The notes under the pieces: generated by a model
The model's database searches: none
The model's input: the letters and a program-made list of their open reading frames with translations, nothing else
What the model was told of the DNA's origin: nothing
Shown here: in pieces, positions 47,101-54,100 of the stretch
How positions within the stretch are numbered: the stretch's first letter is position 1
How the letters are laid out: every line of letters begins with the position of its first letter
Assembly (NCBI RefSeq): GCF_002005105.1
Contig: NZ_MSCV01000003.1
Coordinates: 62,001 to 126,000, forward strand
DNA length: 64,000 bases
Direction of reading: 5' to 3'
From: Methylocaldum sp. 14B
Lineage (GTDB): Bacteria > Pseudomonadota > Gammaproteobacteria > Methylococcales > Methylococcaceae
Program-made: the position numbers and the translations under genes

Positions 47101-50100
47101 GGAAACGAGGGAAGCGAACAGGACCGTATTGCCGAGATCCGCCGCGGGCGTAGATACCATTGCGTAACGAAATCCGGCGAGCGCGGAAATCTGCCCGGCA
47201 ATAAGCTGGGTGTAATTAGCGAGGCTCCGGTGAGAAACCACGACGCCTTTGGATTGTCCGGTCGACCCCGATGTGTAGATCACATAGGCGGGATGGTCCG
47301 GCGTCATTGCAGGGTGCGGATTGTCGTGCGCCGGTTCCGGTCCTTCCGGCCATAGATCCATATCGAGCCGGACGATGGCGGGAAAATGGCTGGAAGCGTT
47401 CAAGCCGGTTTGCGTCAGCAATAGGCCGACGCCGGCGTCGGCCAGCACGCGGGCCACCCGGTCTTCCGGATAAGCGGGGTCGAGGGGAACGTAGGCGGCG
47501 CCGGCCTTGAGCACGGACAGGATGGCCGTCACGAAATTCGCGGAGCGCTCGACGCAAATGCCGACCCGGCTGCCAGGCCCGACTCCGAGCGCTATCAGAT
47601 GATGCGCCCAGCGGTTGGCGACGGCGTTCAATTCGCGGTAGGTCAGGCGTTGGTCCTTGCAGGCCACGGCCGGAAGATCGGGGGTGTTGGCCGCCTGCAG
47701 CTCGAACAGCCGATGAATGCACGGTTCTTCCGGAAGCGGCGTCTCCGGCCCGATGGCCTGATCCAGCAGCTGGATTCGCTCCTGCTCGCCGAACAGCCTC
47801 AAGCCGCCGATACTTGTTGCGGGATTCGCCGCCACAGCCTCTAAGAGATTGCGGAAATGATCGGCAATCCGGGAAACCGTCCGTTCCGTGAAAAGATCGG
47901 TGCGGTATTGGAAGGACAGCAGGAGGCTGGCTCCATCTTCGGCCGCCATCAGTTTGAGATCGAACCGCTCTATGCGCTGCCTGATGGCCAGCGGGCGCAC
48001 TGGCCAATCGTTCCCGACCGACATCTCGCCGTTTTCCCCCAGAGCGAGCTGCGCCAGTTCGCTTCCGATATTCGCTTGCGCCTGCTGCAGCACGAATAGG
48101 GTTTGATAGACCGGCCAGTGATCGGCGTTGCGCTCGACATGCAGGCGTTCCACCATGAGGGAAAACGGATAGTCCTGATGTTCTAGAGCACCCAATAAAG
48201 CGTCGTGTATCTCCGCCAGATAAACTGAAAAAGGCTTGTCGGCGGCGGGCTGGCTGCGCAGCGGCACCGGATTGACGAAGTTGCCCACCACGGACGCGAG
48301 TCGGGCCTGACTGCGCCCGGCCGTGGGAACGCCTACGATCAGGTCGGTTTGACGGGTGTAGCGATGGAGCAGGACCTTGTACGCCGCGAGCAATAGGGTG
48401 AACAGGGTGACGCCACTCCGCGCCGCGAAATCCTTTAGCCTGTCGGTTTCCTCCCGGCTCAGGCGAACCGCTACCGAAGCGCCGCGGTAGTTCGGTACCG
48501 CAGGCCGCGCACGGTCAGTGGGCAGGGCGAGGATCGGGAGTTCTCCGGAAAGCCGTTGCCGCCAGTAATCCCAGTCGGCATTGCCGGCCGGACTTTCCAG
48601 ATAGTTCCGTTGCCAGGCCGCGAATTCAGCATAGCTGGAAGCCGGTGGGGACAAGCTCGGCCCTGGAACCGTCTCACCCAATTCCGAACGGATTTTTCTC
48701 AACTCGTCGACGAGCACGAGCACCGACCAAAGGTCCAGGGCGATGTGGTGGGCGCAAAGCAGGAGGGTATGCGGAGAGGCTTGAGGCCCTAGGCTATGGG
48801 CTACAGGTTCCTGGACATCCGAAGTCTTGAGCCTGAAGTCTGGAGCCTTGGTTCCATGTCGATAGAGGACCACCCGCAAGACCGGTCCGTGCGCCAAGTC
48901 GAAGGGTTCGCGGATGCGCCGCGCCATGTCGTCTTGAAGTTCGGATTCCGACCAAACCGAGGCGTCGACGGCAGTAAAGAAGTCGGGCAGGTCGGCCAGC
49001 GGCAATACCGACTGAAAGACCTCGTCGCCCTCGTTGCGATAAACCGTGCGCAGCATTTCGTGCCGCTCCGCCAGGCGGTAGAAGGATCGCCGCAAGGCTT
49101 CCGCGTCGGCGCCGTTCTCGATGCGCAAGGCTAGATGCAGGTTGTAAACGATGCTGTTCGGTTCCATGTGTTGCATCGTCCACATGGAAAACTGGGTCGA
49201 AGAAAGGCTCGAGGCTAGAGACTCGAGACTTGAGGAAACGGAGACTATTGCCTGTTCCTTGTCATTTCCTACAGCCTCCAGCCTCAAACCTTCAGCCTGA
49301 CAGGCAAGAGCTTCAGCCACTTCCACCACCGACCGGTCGGACAGGAATAGCGTCAACGGGGCCTCGATGCCCAATAATTCGTCCACCGTGTGCTTGAGTT
49401 CGACGGCCTTCAGGGAATCGAGGCCCGACGCTCGCAGCGGCGATTCCATGGATACGGCGAATTCCTCGATCTTCAGCAGATGGGCGATCTTGGTCCGGAG
49501 GAAACGAGCGATCAGCGCGGCGCGCTGCGGGTGAGGAACGACGGACAAGGCTTCCTGCAGAAGTTGGAGTTGGAATTCCTGCGGCGTCGCCTTGCGTTCG
49601 CTCGCCTTCCTCATCCCACCCGAAGTAACCGGGCTGTCCTGCCCGGCAAGCTGCGCGCCCCCTTCCTTCGGGTCGTCCGACCGCGCCAACACCGGTAGAG
49701 CACCCTCCAGGTACGCTTGCTTACAGGCTTGGCGCCGCAGTTTGCCACTGGAGGTCTTGGGAACGCCGCCGGGCTGGACGAGAACCAGTTCGGCGGCCGT
49801 CAATTCACAAGCCTCGGCCAGGGTGCTCCGCAAGGATGCGAAAATCGCTTCGTAATCGGCCTTCCGTATGGCTTCGCGGGTCAGTTCCGCGACCACGATC
49901 GGCTTTTCCTCGTCCTGACAGGTCACAGAGAATGCGGCGCAGCCTCCGGGACGCAGGACATCCACTCTGTCAGTCAGTGCGTGCTCGATGTCCTGCGGGT
50001 AATAGTTCCGCCCTCGGATGATGATCAGGTCCTTGATACGCCCGGTAACGTATAACCGGCCGTCGTCGAGTAATCCCAGGTCGCCGGTGCGGAGAAATGA

Positions 50101-51441
50101 GGCTTCAGGCTTTAGGCCAGAGTCCATAGGCCGGATTCCGCTAGTCCGAAGTCTATGGTCTAGAGCCTCTAGCCTCGCCCTGAAGGTGTTCTCGGATTCC
50201 TCGGCGCGGTTCCAGTAGCCCTGCGCCACGCTGGGACCCGAGACCCAGATTTCGCCTTCCCGGCCCGGCAGGCACGGTTTTCCCGTATGGGGATCGACAA
50301 TTTGGACAATATGGCGATCCGTGGGCAAGCCGCAGGAAACGAGGCTGGAGGCTGGAGACTTGAGGCTTGAGGAATCGCCGATCTTGGGTTTGGCCTTTGT
50401 TTCCTCCAGCCTCACGCCTCCGGTTTCTAGCCTCGCTCCTGTTACAAACAGCGTAGCCTCGGCCAGACCGTAACAAGGAAAGAAACTTTCGCGGCGAAAG
50501 CCGCATTCGGCGAAGGCGCCGGCGAAACGCTCCAAGGTCGCGGCGCGTACCGGTTCGGACCCATTAAAGGCCAATGTCCAGGCGCTGAGATCCAGGTCGC
50601 GCTTTTGTTCGGCCGTCACCTTGCAAACGCAGAGATCGTAAGCGAAGTTGGGACCGCCGGAAGTCGCGGCCCGGAATTCGGAAATGGCCTTCAGCCAGCG
50701 TACCGGCTTCTCCAGAAAGGCCATGGGTGGCATCAGGACGGCGGTAGAGCCGACATAAAGCGGCTGGAGGATGTTTCCGATCAAGCCCATGTCGTGATAC
50801 AGGGGCAGCCAGCCGACCACGGTCGAGCGCTCGGTGTGTCCGAAGCTTTGCCGGATGGCCTCCTGGTTGGCGAGCAGATTACCGTGGCTCACCATCACGC
50901 CCTTGGGGTCGCCGGTGGAACCCGAGGTGTATTGCAGGAAGGCGATGTTTTCCGGCGCGAGTACGGGCGCCTGCCAACACCCGGCTTCGTCCGAAGCCAC
51001 GGTATCGGTGGCGAACCAGTTCGACGCGGCGCGCAGCGCGCCTCCAACGAATTCATCCCGGAATTTTGCGGCGAGTTCCGCCGTGGTCATGATGGCGGCG
51101 GGTGCGGCGTCGCGCATCACGGCCTGGAGACGCGGCAGATGCTGGCGGGTCGGAGGATAAGCCGGTACCGCGATGGCTCCGGCATACAGGCAGCCGAAAA
51201 AGGCCTCGATATATTCAAGCCCCGGCGGATACAGCAGCACCGCTCGTTCCCCGACCATCCCCAGGGTCTGAAGGCGGGCGGCGATGGCGCGGGCCCGCCG
51301 GTCTAGATCGGCGAACGTCAGCCGGCCGTTTTCGATTTCGCCGTCGGCGAGAAAAACGTATCCTTTTCCCAAGGCATCCTCGTTGGCTCTCGCGCCCAGC
51401 AGCTCGACCAGATTGGAGCAAGTCATCCCAACATTTCCCAT
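41128..51441 (-). CDS. NRPS: FAAL-carrier-C-A(Asp)-PCP-E-C-A(Dab-like)-PCP
   Basis: A 3437-residue loading and two-module NRPS resembling PvdL in layout. Fatty-acyl-AMP ligase 1-580 (YTSGSTGDPKG); carrier with Ser676 (GLDSLKA); condensation 745-1190 (AHHIALDLWS); adenylation 1245-1740 with pocket D1435, L, T, K1478, I, G, H1529, V, G, an aspartate code; PCP with Ser1787 (GGDSI); epimerization 1838-2270 (IHHLTMDIASWRILL); condensation 2300-2720 (HHHILMDAW); adenylation 2775-3330 with pocket D2965, I, W, E3008, I, C, A, D3096, D3097, resembling diaminobutyrate codes; PCP (GGHSL, about 3375). No thioesterase follows, so the chain passes to the other NRPS. In-frame insertions lie at 337-370, 421-448, 716-748, 864-891 and about 3247-3286, and a duplicated 29-residue block at 3010-3067. 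ATG 51441 follows GAGGAG. Confidence 0.96.
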   Translation of the reverse strand: MGNVGMTCSNLVELLGARANEDALGKGYVFLADGEIENGRLTFADLDRRARAIAARLQTLGMVGERAVLLYPPGLEYIEAFFGCLYAGAIAVPAYPPTRQHLPRLQAVMRDAAPAAIMTTAELAAKFRDEFVGGALRAASNWFATDTVASDEAGCWQAPVLAPENIAFLQYTSGSTGDPKGVMVSHGNLLANQEAIRQSFGHTERSTVVGWLPLYHDMGLIGNILQPLYVGSTAVLMPPMAFLEKPVRWLKAISEFRAATSGGPNFAYDLCVCKVTAEQKRDLDLSAWTLAFNGSEPVRAATLERFAGAFAECGFRRESFFPCYGLAEATLFVTGARLETGGVRLEETKAKPKIGDSSSLKSPASSLVSCGLPTDRHIVQIVDPHTGKPCLPGREGEIWVSGPSVAQGYWNRAEESENTFRARLEALDHRLRTSGIRPMDSGLKPEASFLRTGDLGLLDDGRLYVTGRIKDLIIIRGRNYYPQDIEHALTDRVDVLRPGGCAAFSVTCQDEEKPIVVAELTREAIRKADYEAIFASLRSTLAEACELTAAELVLVQPGGVPKTSSGKLRRQACKQAYLEGALPVLARSDDPKEGGAQLAGQDSPVTSGGMRKASERKATPQEFQLQLLQEALSVVPHPQRAALIARFLRTKIAHLLKIEEFAVSMESPLRASGLDSLKAVELKHTVDELLGIEAPLTLFLSDRSVVEVAEALACQAEGLRLEAVGNDKEQAIVSVSSSLESLASSLSSTQFSMWTMQHMEPNSIVYNLHLALRIENGADAEALRRSFYRLAERHEMLRTVYRNEGDEVFQSVLPLADLPDFFTAVDASVWSESELQDDMARRIREPFDLAHGPVLRVVLYRHGTKAPDFRLKTSDVQEPVAHSLGPQASPHTLLLCAHHIALDLWSVLVLVDELRKIRSELGETVPGPSLSPPASSYAEFAAWQRNYLESPAGNADWDYWRQRLSGELPILALPTDRARPAVPNYRGASVAVRLSREETDRLKDFAARSGVTLFTLLLAAYKVLLHRYTRQTDLIVGVPTAGRSQARLASVVGNFVNPVPLRSQPAADKPFSVYLAEIHDALLGALEHQDYPFSLMVERLHVERNADHWPVYQTLFVLQQAQANIGSELAQLALGENGEMSVGNDWPVRPLAIRQRIERFDLKLMAAEDGASLLLSFQYRTDLFTERTVSRIADHFRNLLEAVAANPATSIGGLRLFGEQERIQLLDQAIGPETPLPEEPCIHRLFELQAANTPDLPAVACKDQRLTYRELNAVANRWAHHLIALGVGPGSRVGICVERSANFVTAILSVLKAGAAYVPLDPAYPEDRVARVLADAGVGLLLTQTGLNASSHFPAIVRLDMDLWPEGPEPAHDNPHPAMTPDHPAYVIYTSGSTGQSKGVVVSHRSLANYTQLIAGQISALAGFRYAMVSTPAADLGNTVLFASLVSGGCLHVFDQDAATDGRVFADYIERQPIDVLKIVPSHLAALLDSAEGRTIAPRRALICGGDVLTYDLVGRIIAQRPECLIFNHYGPTETTVGSLILPIEPDVRESGARESVPIGRPIANSLAYVLDGNLEPVPNGVAGELYIGGAGLAQGYLNRPDLTAERFVPDPFGAGPGERLYRTGDLVRRRADGLVEFLGRADHQLKIRGFRIEPGEIEARLRTHPEVRDAVVTAWEDERGVKRLAAYIVSSGDEPDPEALRVHVQIALPDYMVPAAFVFLDGLPLTPNGKLDRRSLPKPDPSRQLTRRYAAPRNDAEARLAAIWAEVLRIDRVGIHDNFFSLGGDSILSIQVASRARRIGLNLAPRQIFQHQTVAELALAAESAAPFEAEQGIIEGPAPLTPVQQKFFAQDLANPHHWNQSLLLDMLHPFDPGLMERAVEQLVFHHDVLRLRFSRDAAAWRACYVGKERQPMFHREDLSAIPDAAFEAFLAERAEYWQRQIDLGEGPTLRAVWFELGRGRGARLLLVIHHLTMDIASWRILLDDLVLIHDQLASGHAVTLPAKTTSYRQWAARLQDYAGTLAGEGRAPPWWHSREAAETALPVDRDEGTNTEADAAEYTVKLSEKLTRALIQEAGAAYRTSVQELLLIAVVKGLSDWSGLHRLRVEVEAHSRDNGPFRDLDFTRTIGRFTTSYPVTFDIDPANATGGIIKDLKEQFRRQSAWGFDYTVWRWLGEGREKGCSADAPILFNYLGHLDLGTDAHAYFRQCTLASGIARASANRRTHELAVNAAVSGGHLQLTWIYSAARYGGSTIARLGDAVIQALETLISHCLEPGVSGLTPSDFPLAKLSAQELDRLPYPPGNIEDVYPLGPMQEGMLFYSLMYPGSGIYHMIDRYEIDGDVEIEAFKAAWQEVLDRHPILRTSFLWKDYSSPHQCVQKHLALPFDYQDWRGVPEAEQERRFKALIETELKTGFDFTVAPLMRIRLVRFGERSYRFIRSHHHILMDAWCKSPVLLEFRANYEAKVKGEPCPPREAAIPYRDYIGWLAEQNREAAENFWRRYLTGFGEPTPLVVDKPVPPETKGTSQVRDRVALLSEEDTKALHALAQRCQVTPNSVLQAAWALMLAHYSRCDEVVFGVTVAGRPTDLPGVETALGLFINSLPLRVKVKPDQPALEFLRELLYHNLELRQYEYMPLVQIQALSELPRGQALFQHLFVFENAPVDPTLRGSKDVLNIVDDKHRTHSNYPINAVLVPSPRFHLQITYDVNRFEPAAVERMLGHFKTLLESLIRHPDARLGSLPMLTESERGAILEQWNRTDHPYPEPRDIVARFEAQTALAPEAVAVACRGEALTYRELNARVNRLAHALRAAGVGPETLVALLNDRGIDFLVMMLGVFKAGGAYLPLDPGHPDARLTQVLEEARAARLLVGKSFRERAESVCRTVSRRPALLVLDEPVAQSYPATDPERLHGPGSLAFTIFTSGSTGTPKGAMVEHRGMFNNLITKVPTLGLSEADAIAQTAGQCFDISVWQHLTALACGARVEIFPDDIVRDPGLLLRQIAEREVTVLEAVPSMIQALLEMAGGIELPRLRWLIACGEAVPSMIQALLEMAGGIELPRLRWLIACGEAFPPDLCRRWMKRFPHVRVLNAYGPAECSDDVSYYEVPETLAETETIVPVGRPVDNTRLYLLDAWLTPVPVGVPGEICVAGIQVGRGYLHRPETTAEKFVPDPFGPVGGRLYRTGDLGRYREDGAIEFLGRIDHQLKIRGARIEPGEIEAQLLLHPAVEQAVVVARDDGGAGGKRLVAYVTERLPFSPSPSGNGPDAQPGENLESKPSIAAREETADGLSLIDQLRAYLSARLPNFMVPSVFVRLDAMPLGSNGKIDRKALPAPDVAAQREARYVAPRTPAEEILADIWKDVLGLDRVGVEDNFFDLGGHSLIAVQVLSRVRTAFDVEVPLRRVFEASTITQLALVIEECLIEQLESLSEEEALALLEDGS
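41639..41688. repeat. Palindromic insertion in the last adenylation domain
   Basis: TTTTCTCC (41639-41646) faces GGAGAAAA (41681-41688), with CTCCGG/CCGGAG nested inside. It lies in a segment encoding residues about 3247-3286 (FSPSPSGNGPDAQPGENL) that typical adenylation domains lack. It differs from the heptad elements and resembles GGGAGAGGG-type repeats of other proteobacteria. Confidence 0.55.
42241..42420. repeat. Perfect 87 bp tandem duplication within an adenylation domain
   Basis: The 87 bp unit 42241-42327 is repeated exactly at 42328-42414, with 6 bp of a third copy. It duplicates 29 residues (VPSMIQALLEMAGGIELPRL to ACGEA) in frame in the second adenylation domain of the first NRPS. 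Confidence 0.95.
48774..48855. repeat. Heptad hairpin element E, in frame in the NRPS gene
   Basis: GAGGCTT/AGGCTAT units (48774-48808), a core with GTTCCTGG, then inverse units (48821-48855). It encodes residues about 864-891 (FRLKTSDVQEP, HSLGPQASP) just before the condensation-domain HHxxxD strand. Confidence 0.78.
49204..49302. repeat. Heptad hairpin element B, in frame in the NRPS gene
   Basis: GGCTCGA/GACTTGA units (49204-49235), a core with TGTTCCTTG, then inverse units (49266-49302). It encodes EGLRLEAVGND and SSSLESLASSL in the linker between the loading carrier and the first condensation domain. Confidence 0.82.
50099..50180. repeat. Heptad hairpin element D, in frame in the NRPS gene
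   Basis: AGGCTTC/AGGCTTT units (50099-50130) and inverse units with GTCTAGAGCCTCTAGCC (50150-50180). It encodes residues about 421-448 (RARLEALDHRLRTSG, SGLKPEASF), directly before the conserved FLRTGDLG of the acyl ligase. Confidence 0.8.
50340..50440. repeat. Heptad hairpin element C, in frame in the NRPS gene
   Basis: GAGGCTG/GAGACTT units (50340-50372), core TTTGTTTCCTCC, inverse units (50406-50440). It encodes residues about 337-370 (ARLETGGVRLEE, SSSLKSPASSL) in a loop of the acyl-ligase domain. Confidence 0.84.
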
Positions 51442-51479
51442 CACTCCGGACTCCTCGAAGTTGCGCACTGCGGCCTCCT

Positions 51480-52460
51480 TTATGAAACGTAATTCAGATA
51501 TGAGCGGTACCAGGGGAGTACCCGCTTGGCGGAAACGCCGGCGCATAGCCCGAGGGCGATCACCGTGTTGTAGTACACGTTCTTGAGCGGCATCCCTCGT
51601 CCCAATGCCAAAATTCCCTGAACGGAGCTGTCGCGGGTATGCCAGTCCACGTTGAAGGAGATGGCGCAGTCGAGACTGCGGACGTGGTGAAGCATTCCCG
51701 GGGGCATGTAAAGCATGTCTCCCGGTTCCACGGTGCACTCACGAGCCTGCGCCTCCCGAAAAAGCGGATGGCGCACGAAATTCGGGTTTTCGGCGTCCAC
51801 TTCGCACCAGCGCCACCGATAGCGGTAACAGTAGGAGAGCTGGTCGTGATCCAGCAGGATGAAACGCTTCCGCCCCGCCACCTGGAAGAACAGGTTATGG
51901 GTGAGCAGGCAATCGAAATGAAGCGGCGTCAGACTGTGTTTCGGCCCCAGGAAAAACTGGGCGAACTGCAACCAATAAGGGCGGTACCAGCCCGGAAAAT
52001 AGTCGGACGGAAAGCCGCGGAGGTCGTTTGCCGCATCGGGTAAGACGCTGAGTAGAGGCACGTCGTGAAAATAGGGCGGCCGATCCTTGGCTGCCATTTC
52101 GTCCGATTCAAGTCGGGATTGGTAGGCCTCCAATTGATCCAGATACTCGCTCAACCTGGCGTCGACCGTCCTCAAACCGGCGACGCCTTCATCGGCCAGC
52201 CCTTGCTTGAGCTTGACGAAGCGTTGGCCGGAGACTCGGCGCAGATGGTCGAATGTCCAGCGAGCGAGTGCCGGGCAATGGTTGAGCGCCCCGCTCACGA
52301 CTACCGGAATGCCTTTGGCCACGTACCCGGAGAAAAAATCGGCGGATGAGAGTTTTGCTCTGCGCTCGATTGGAGGGTATACCTTACCTGCAGCCGGATT
52401 CCCCGGTTGCGCGTCTGCCGCCGTTTCGATCGCCGGCTTCCGGAGCATCAAATTCGCCAT
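51480..52460 (-). CDS. JmjC/cupin-8-like Fe(II)/2-oxoglutarate oxygenase
   Basis: A 326-residue protein of the JmjC-related cupin family. The first two iron ligands are in TPLHFDCLLTHN (HxD), the distal His in PPGMLHHVRS, and KRFILLDHDQ provides a likely 2-oxoglutarate-binding Lys. Members hydroxylate side chains of proteins or small molecules. In this cluster the likely role is hydroxylation of an amino acid on a carrier protein, and beta-hydroxyaspartate is an obvious candidate because the first NRPS module appears to take aspartate; this is inference, and the known siderophore aspartyl hydroxylases belong to a different (TauD-like) branch. It starts behind GGAGGGAG and overlaps the phosphopantetheinyl transferase gene by 13 bp. 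Confidence 0.85.
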   Translation of the reverse strand: MANLMLRKPAIETAADAQPGNPAAGKVYPPIERRAKLSSADFFSGYVAKGIPVVVSGALNHCPALARWTFDHLRRVSGQRFVKLKQGLADEGVAGLRTVDARLSEYLDQLEAYQSRLESDEMAAKDRPPYFHDVPLLSVLPDAANDLRGFPSDYFPGWYRPYWLQFAQFFLGPKHSLTPLHFDCLLTHNLFFQVAGRKRFILLDHDQLSYCYRYRWRWCEVDAENPNFVRHPLFREAQARECTVEPGDMLYMPPGMLHHVRSLDCAISFNVDWHTRDSSVQGILALGRGMPLKNVYYNTVIALGLCAGVSAKRVLPWYRSYLNYVS

Positions 52461-53434
52461 GCTCCCTCCGAATGCCTGCGTAGTTCCGTACCCTTCAAAC
52501 CAGCATTTCCCAGCATGCTTCCGGTCGTACTAGAAATCGCTCTCGAGTCGGATTCACGGGAAGGAACGGCGGTCGCCGGCTTGGTCGTTGTCGTGCTTTC
52601 CACCCAGTGGCGAACAGTGATTCGGACCGGCTCTCCCTCTACCGCGAGAGCCGAAACGAAACCGTGAATCAGGTCGAGAGGGTAAAGCCACCAGCCGGAC
52701 GGCTGCCCCAGCGCGTCTTGAATCTCGACGGCGGATCGGGTTTCGAGCGGTCCCAAGGGTATGTCGAAGGCATCGAGAGAAAACGACAAGCCGTCGCCAC
52801 GGCCTTTGACATAGGCCTCCTTCCTGGTCCAGCCCCGAAGAAATGCCGCCGTCTTTTCGGACAAGGAAATTTCGCTGAATTCGGCCTGCTCGTTCGGCGA
52901 AAAGACCAAAGGCGCCAGTTCTTGCCAGGGGACATCGTTTCTCACGGGCTCGATATCGATGCCGACCTCGCTATCGCAGGAAATGGCGTATGCCGCCCAG
53001 CCCCCGGCATGGGAAAGATTGAACCGGAGCCGCTCGACCGGGCGGCCCGCCACCATTTCGCCGGGAGCGAAATGGGACGCGCAGCGGCCCGTCGGGACGG
53101 AGTCCACGGAGGGACTTCGCAATTCCGGTTTGCCAAAAGCGCCATAGGCGAAACGGATTTCAGAAGGGTCGATGTTCAGATATCCGGCGAGCAGCCGGCG
53201 GAGAATTCCTCTGGCCGCGGCGTATTGAGCCCGGTCTCGCTCGAACGCGAAGCGGCCGGCTCTTTCCCGTTCGTCATTAGACAAATCTGCGAAGTACCAG
53301 GAATAGGATTCGTAAGCGACGGCGCTGTGGTCTGCGGCATTGCCGAGATCAGAAATCAGCGGCACACACCAGACATGCACTTCGGCCGGCGACAGCCGAG
53401 GGAAATTAGGCGTAGAAATCACTGGCCGAGACAT
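52448..53434 (-). CDS. Sfp-type 4'-phosphopantetheinyl transferase
   Basis: A 328-residue enzyme that moves phosphopantetheine from CoA to the Ser of NRPS carrier domains. Family motifs are FAYGAFGKPEL, FNLSHAGGWAAYAI, VGIDIEPV (Mg-binding Asp/Glu) and WTRKEAYVKGRGDGL. It is longer than usual Sfp proteins (about 230-250) for two reasons: about 25 extra residues between KPEL and LRFNLSH, encoded around a DNA palindrome, and a Ser/Thr-rich C-terminal tail of about 50 residues. Neither should remove catalytic residues. It lies 54 bp after the MbtH gene. Confidence 0.93.
   Translation of the reverse strand: MSRPVISTPNFPRLSPAEVHVWCVPLISDLGNAADHSAVAYESYSWYFADLSNDERERAGRFAFERDRAQYAAARGILRRLLAGYLNIDPSEIRFAYGAFGKPELRSPSVDSVPTGRCASHFAPGEMVAGRPVERLRFNLSHAGGWAAYAISCDSEVGIDIEPVRNDVPWQELAPLVFSPNEQAEFSEISLSEKTAAFLRGWTRKEAYVKGRGDGLSFSLDAFDIPLGPLETRSAVEIQDALGQPSGWWLYPLDLIHGFVSALAVEGEPVRITVRHWVESTTTTKPATAVPSRESDSRAISSTTGSMLGNAGLKGTELRRHSEGAWRI
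53042..53091. repeat. Palindrome with flanking direct repeats inside the phosphopantetheinyl transferase gene
   Basis: CCATTTCGC (53053-53061) and GCGAAATGG (53067-53075) form a perfect 9 bp stem with a 5 nt loop. GCGGCCCG occurs on both sides (53042-53049, 53084-53091). It lies in the extra segment that typical family members lack. Confidence 0.55.
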
Positions 53435-53488
53435 CCGTATCGCCTTCTCAGAAAGAGCATCCTCCGAACCGGAGAATTCCCACGCGCA

Positions 53489-53734
53489 TCAAGCCTCCTT
53501 CCCCGCCGACGCGGCTTCCTGAAGGGACGCCTCCTCCATGTGTCTGCGTAAACTCAAAGGCCGCATGTCCGTCCACACATCCCTGATATAGTCCAGACAC
53601 TCCTGCTTCGGACCGCTCTTGCCGACCGTTCGCCATCCTATAGGCACTTCCTTGTATTCCGGCCAAATCGAATACTGCTCCTCATGGTTGACGACCACGT
53701 GGTAAATCGTCGTATCGTCTTCATCCCAAGCCAT
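53489..53734 (-). CDS. MbtH-like NRPS accessory protein
   Basis: An 81-residue MbtH-family protein, which binds and stabilises NRPS adenylation domains. The diagnostic pattern is complete: [19 protein letters not shown], then [18 protein letters not shown] with the conserved Trp residues. ATG 53734 is chosen over 53761 because GGAGG lies 8 bp before it and MAWDEDD is a usual family start. It is the first biosynthetic gene after the regulatory pair, separated from fecR by 366 bp, where a promoter for the biosynthetic operon may lie. Confidence 0.96.
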   Translation of the reverse strand: MAWDEDDTTIYHVVVNHEEQYSIWPEYKEVPIGWRTVGKSGPKQECLDYIRDVWTDMRPLSLRRHMEEASLQEAASAGKEA

Positions 53735-54100
53735 GTTTTCGTCCTCCAGATTCGAGTTCAAGCAACCAGGATCGGTTTTCGTCGCCGAGTTTTTTGCCCC
53801 GGATATCCGTATTGACGAAAAGACAAAACCGACCCCGTACTCCGGGACGAAAGTTTTTGAGGGCGATTTGAAGCGAGGTGTGTCCGAGGAATGGATGCGC
53901 TGTGCTGCTGGAGCGTTGTCAGGTTTGGTGTAGTGCCTTCAGTAGGTCGGGAATCCTTTCCCGACACCCCAGTTCGGCAAGTGCATTTGTCGGCAAAGGA
54001 TTGCCGACCTACGACTACGGCTTTGGGATAGGCGTGAGAAAGGAATTCAGGCGGCGAGGGAAGGTGCGCCAGCCCTCGGCCGGATGCGGCGGCTGAGAGC
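53735..54100. other. Gene-free stretch between MbtH and fecR genes
   Basis: 366 bp without a credible gene. It contains palindromic repeat copy 4 (53942-54012). A promoter for the mbtH-onward transcript is expected here on the minus strand, but no clear ECF or sigma-70 pair can be picked out by eye. Confidence 0.6.
53942..54012. repeat. Palindromic intergenic repeat, copy 4
   Basis: GTAGGTCGGGAATCC-type arm at 53942-53965 and the inverted GTCGGCAAAGGATTGCC-type arm at 53989-54012, spacer 23 bp. Same family as the copies near dhaK, over 37 kb away. Confidence 0.9.

Noticed and set aside
53758-53967. 69-codon frame between mbtH and fecR genes
   Set aside because: It has no ribosome binding site, runs through the palindromic repeat, and is low in protein character.
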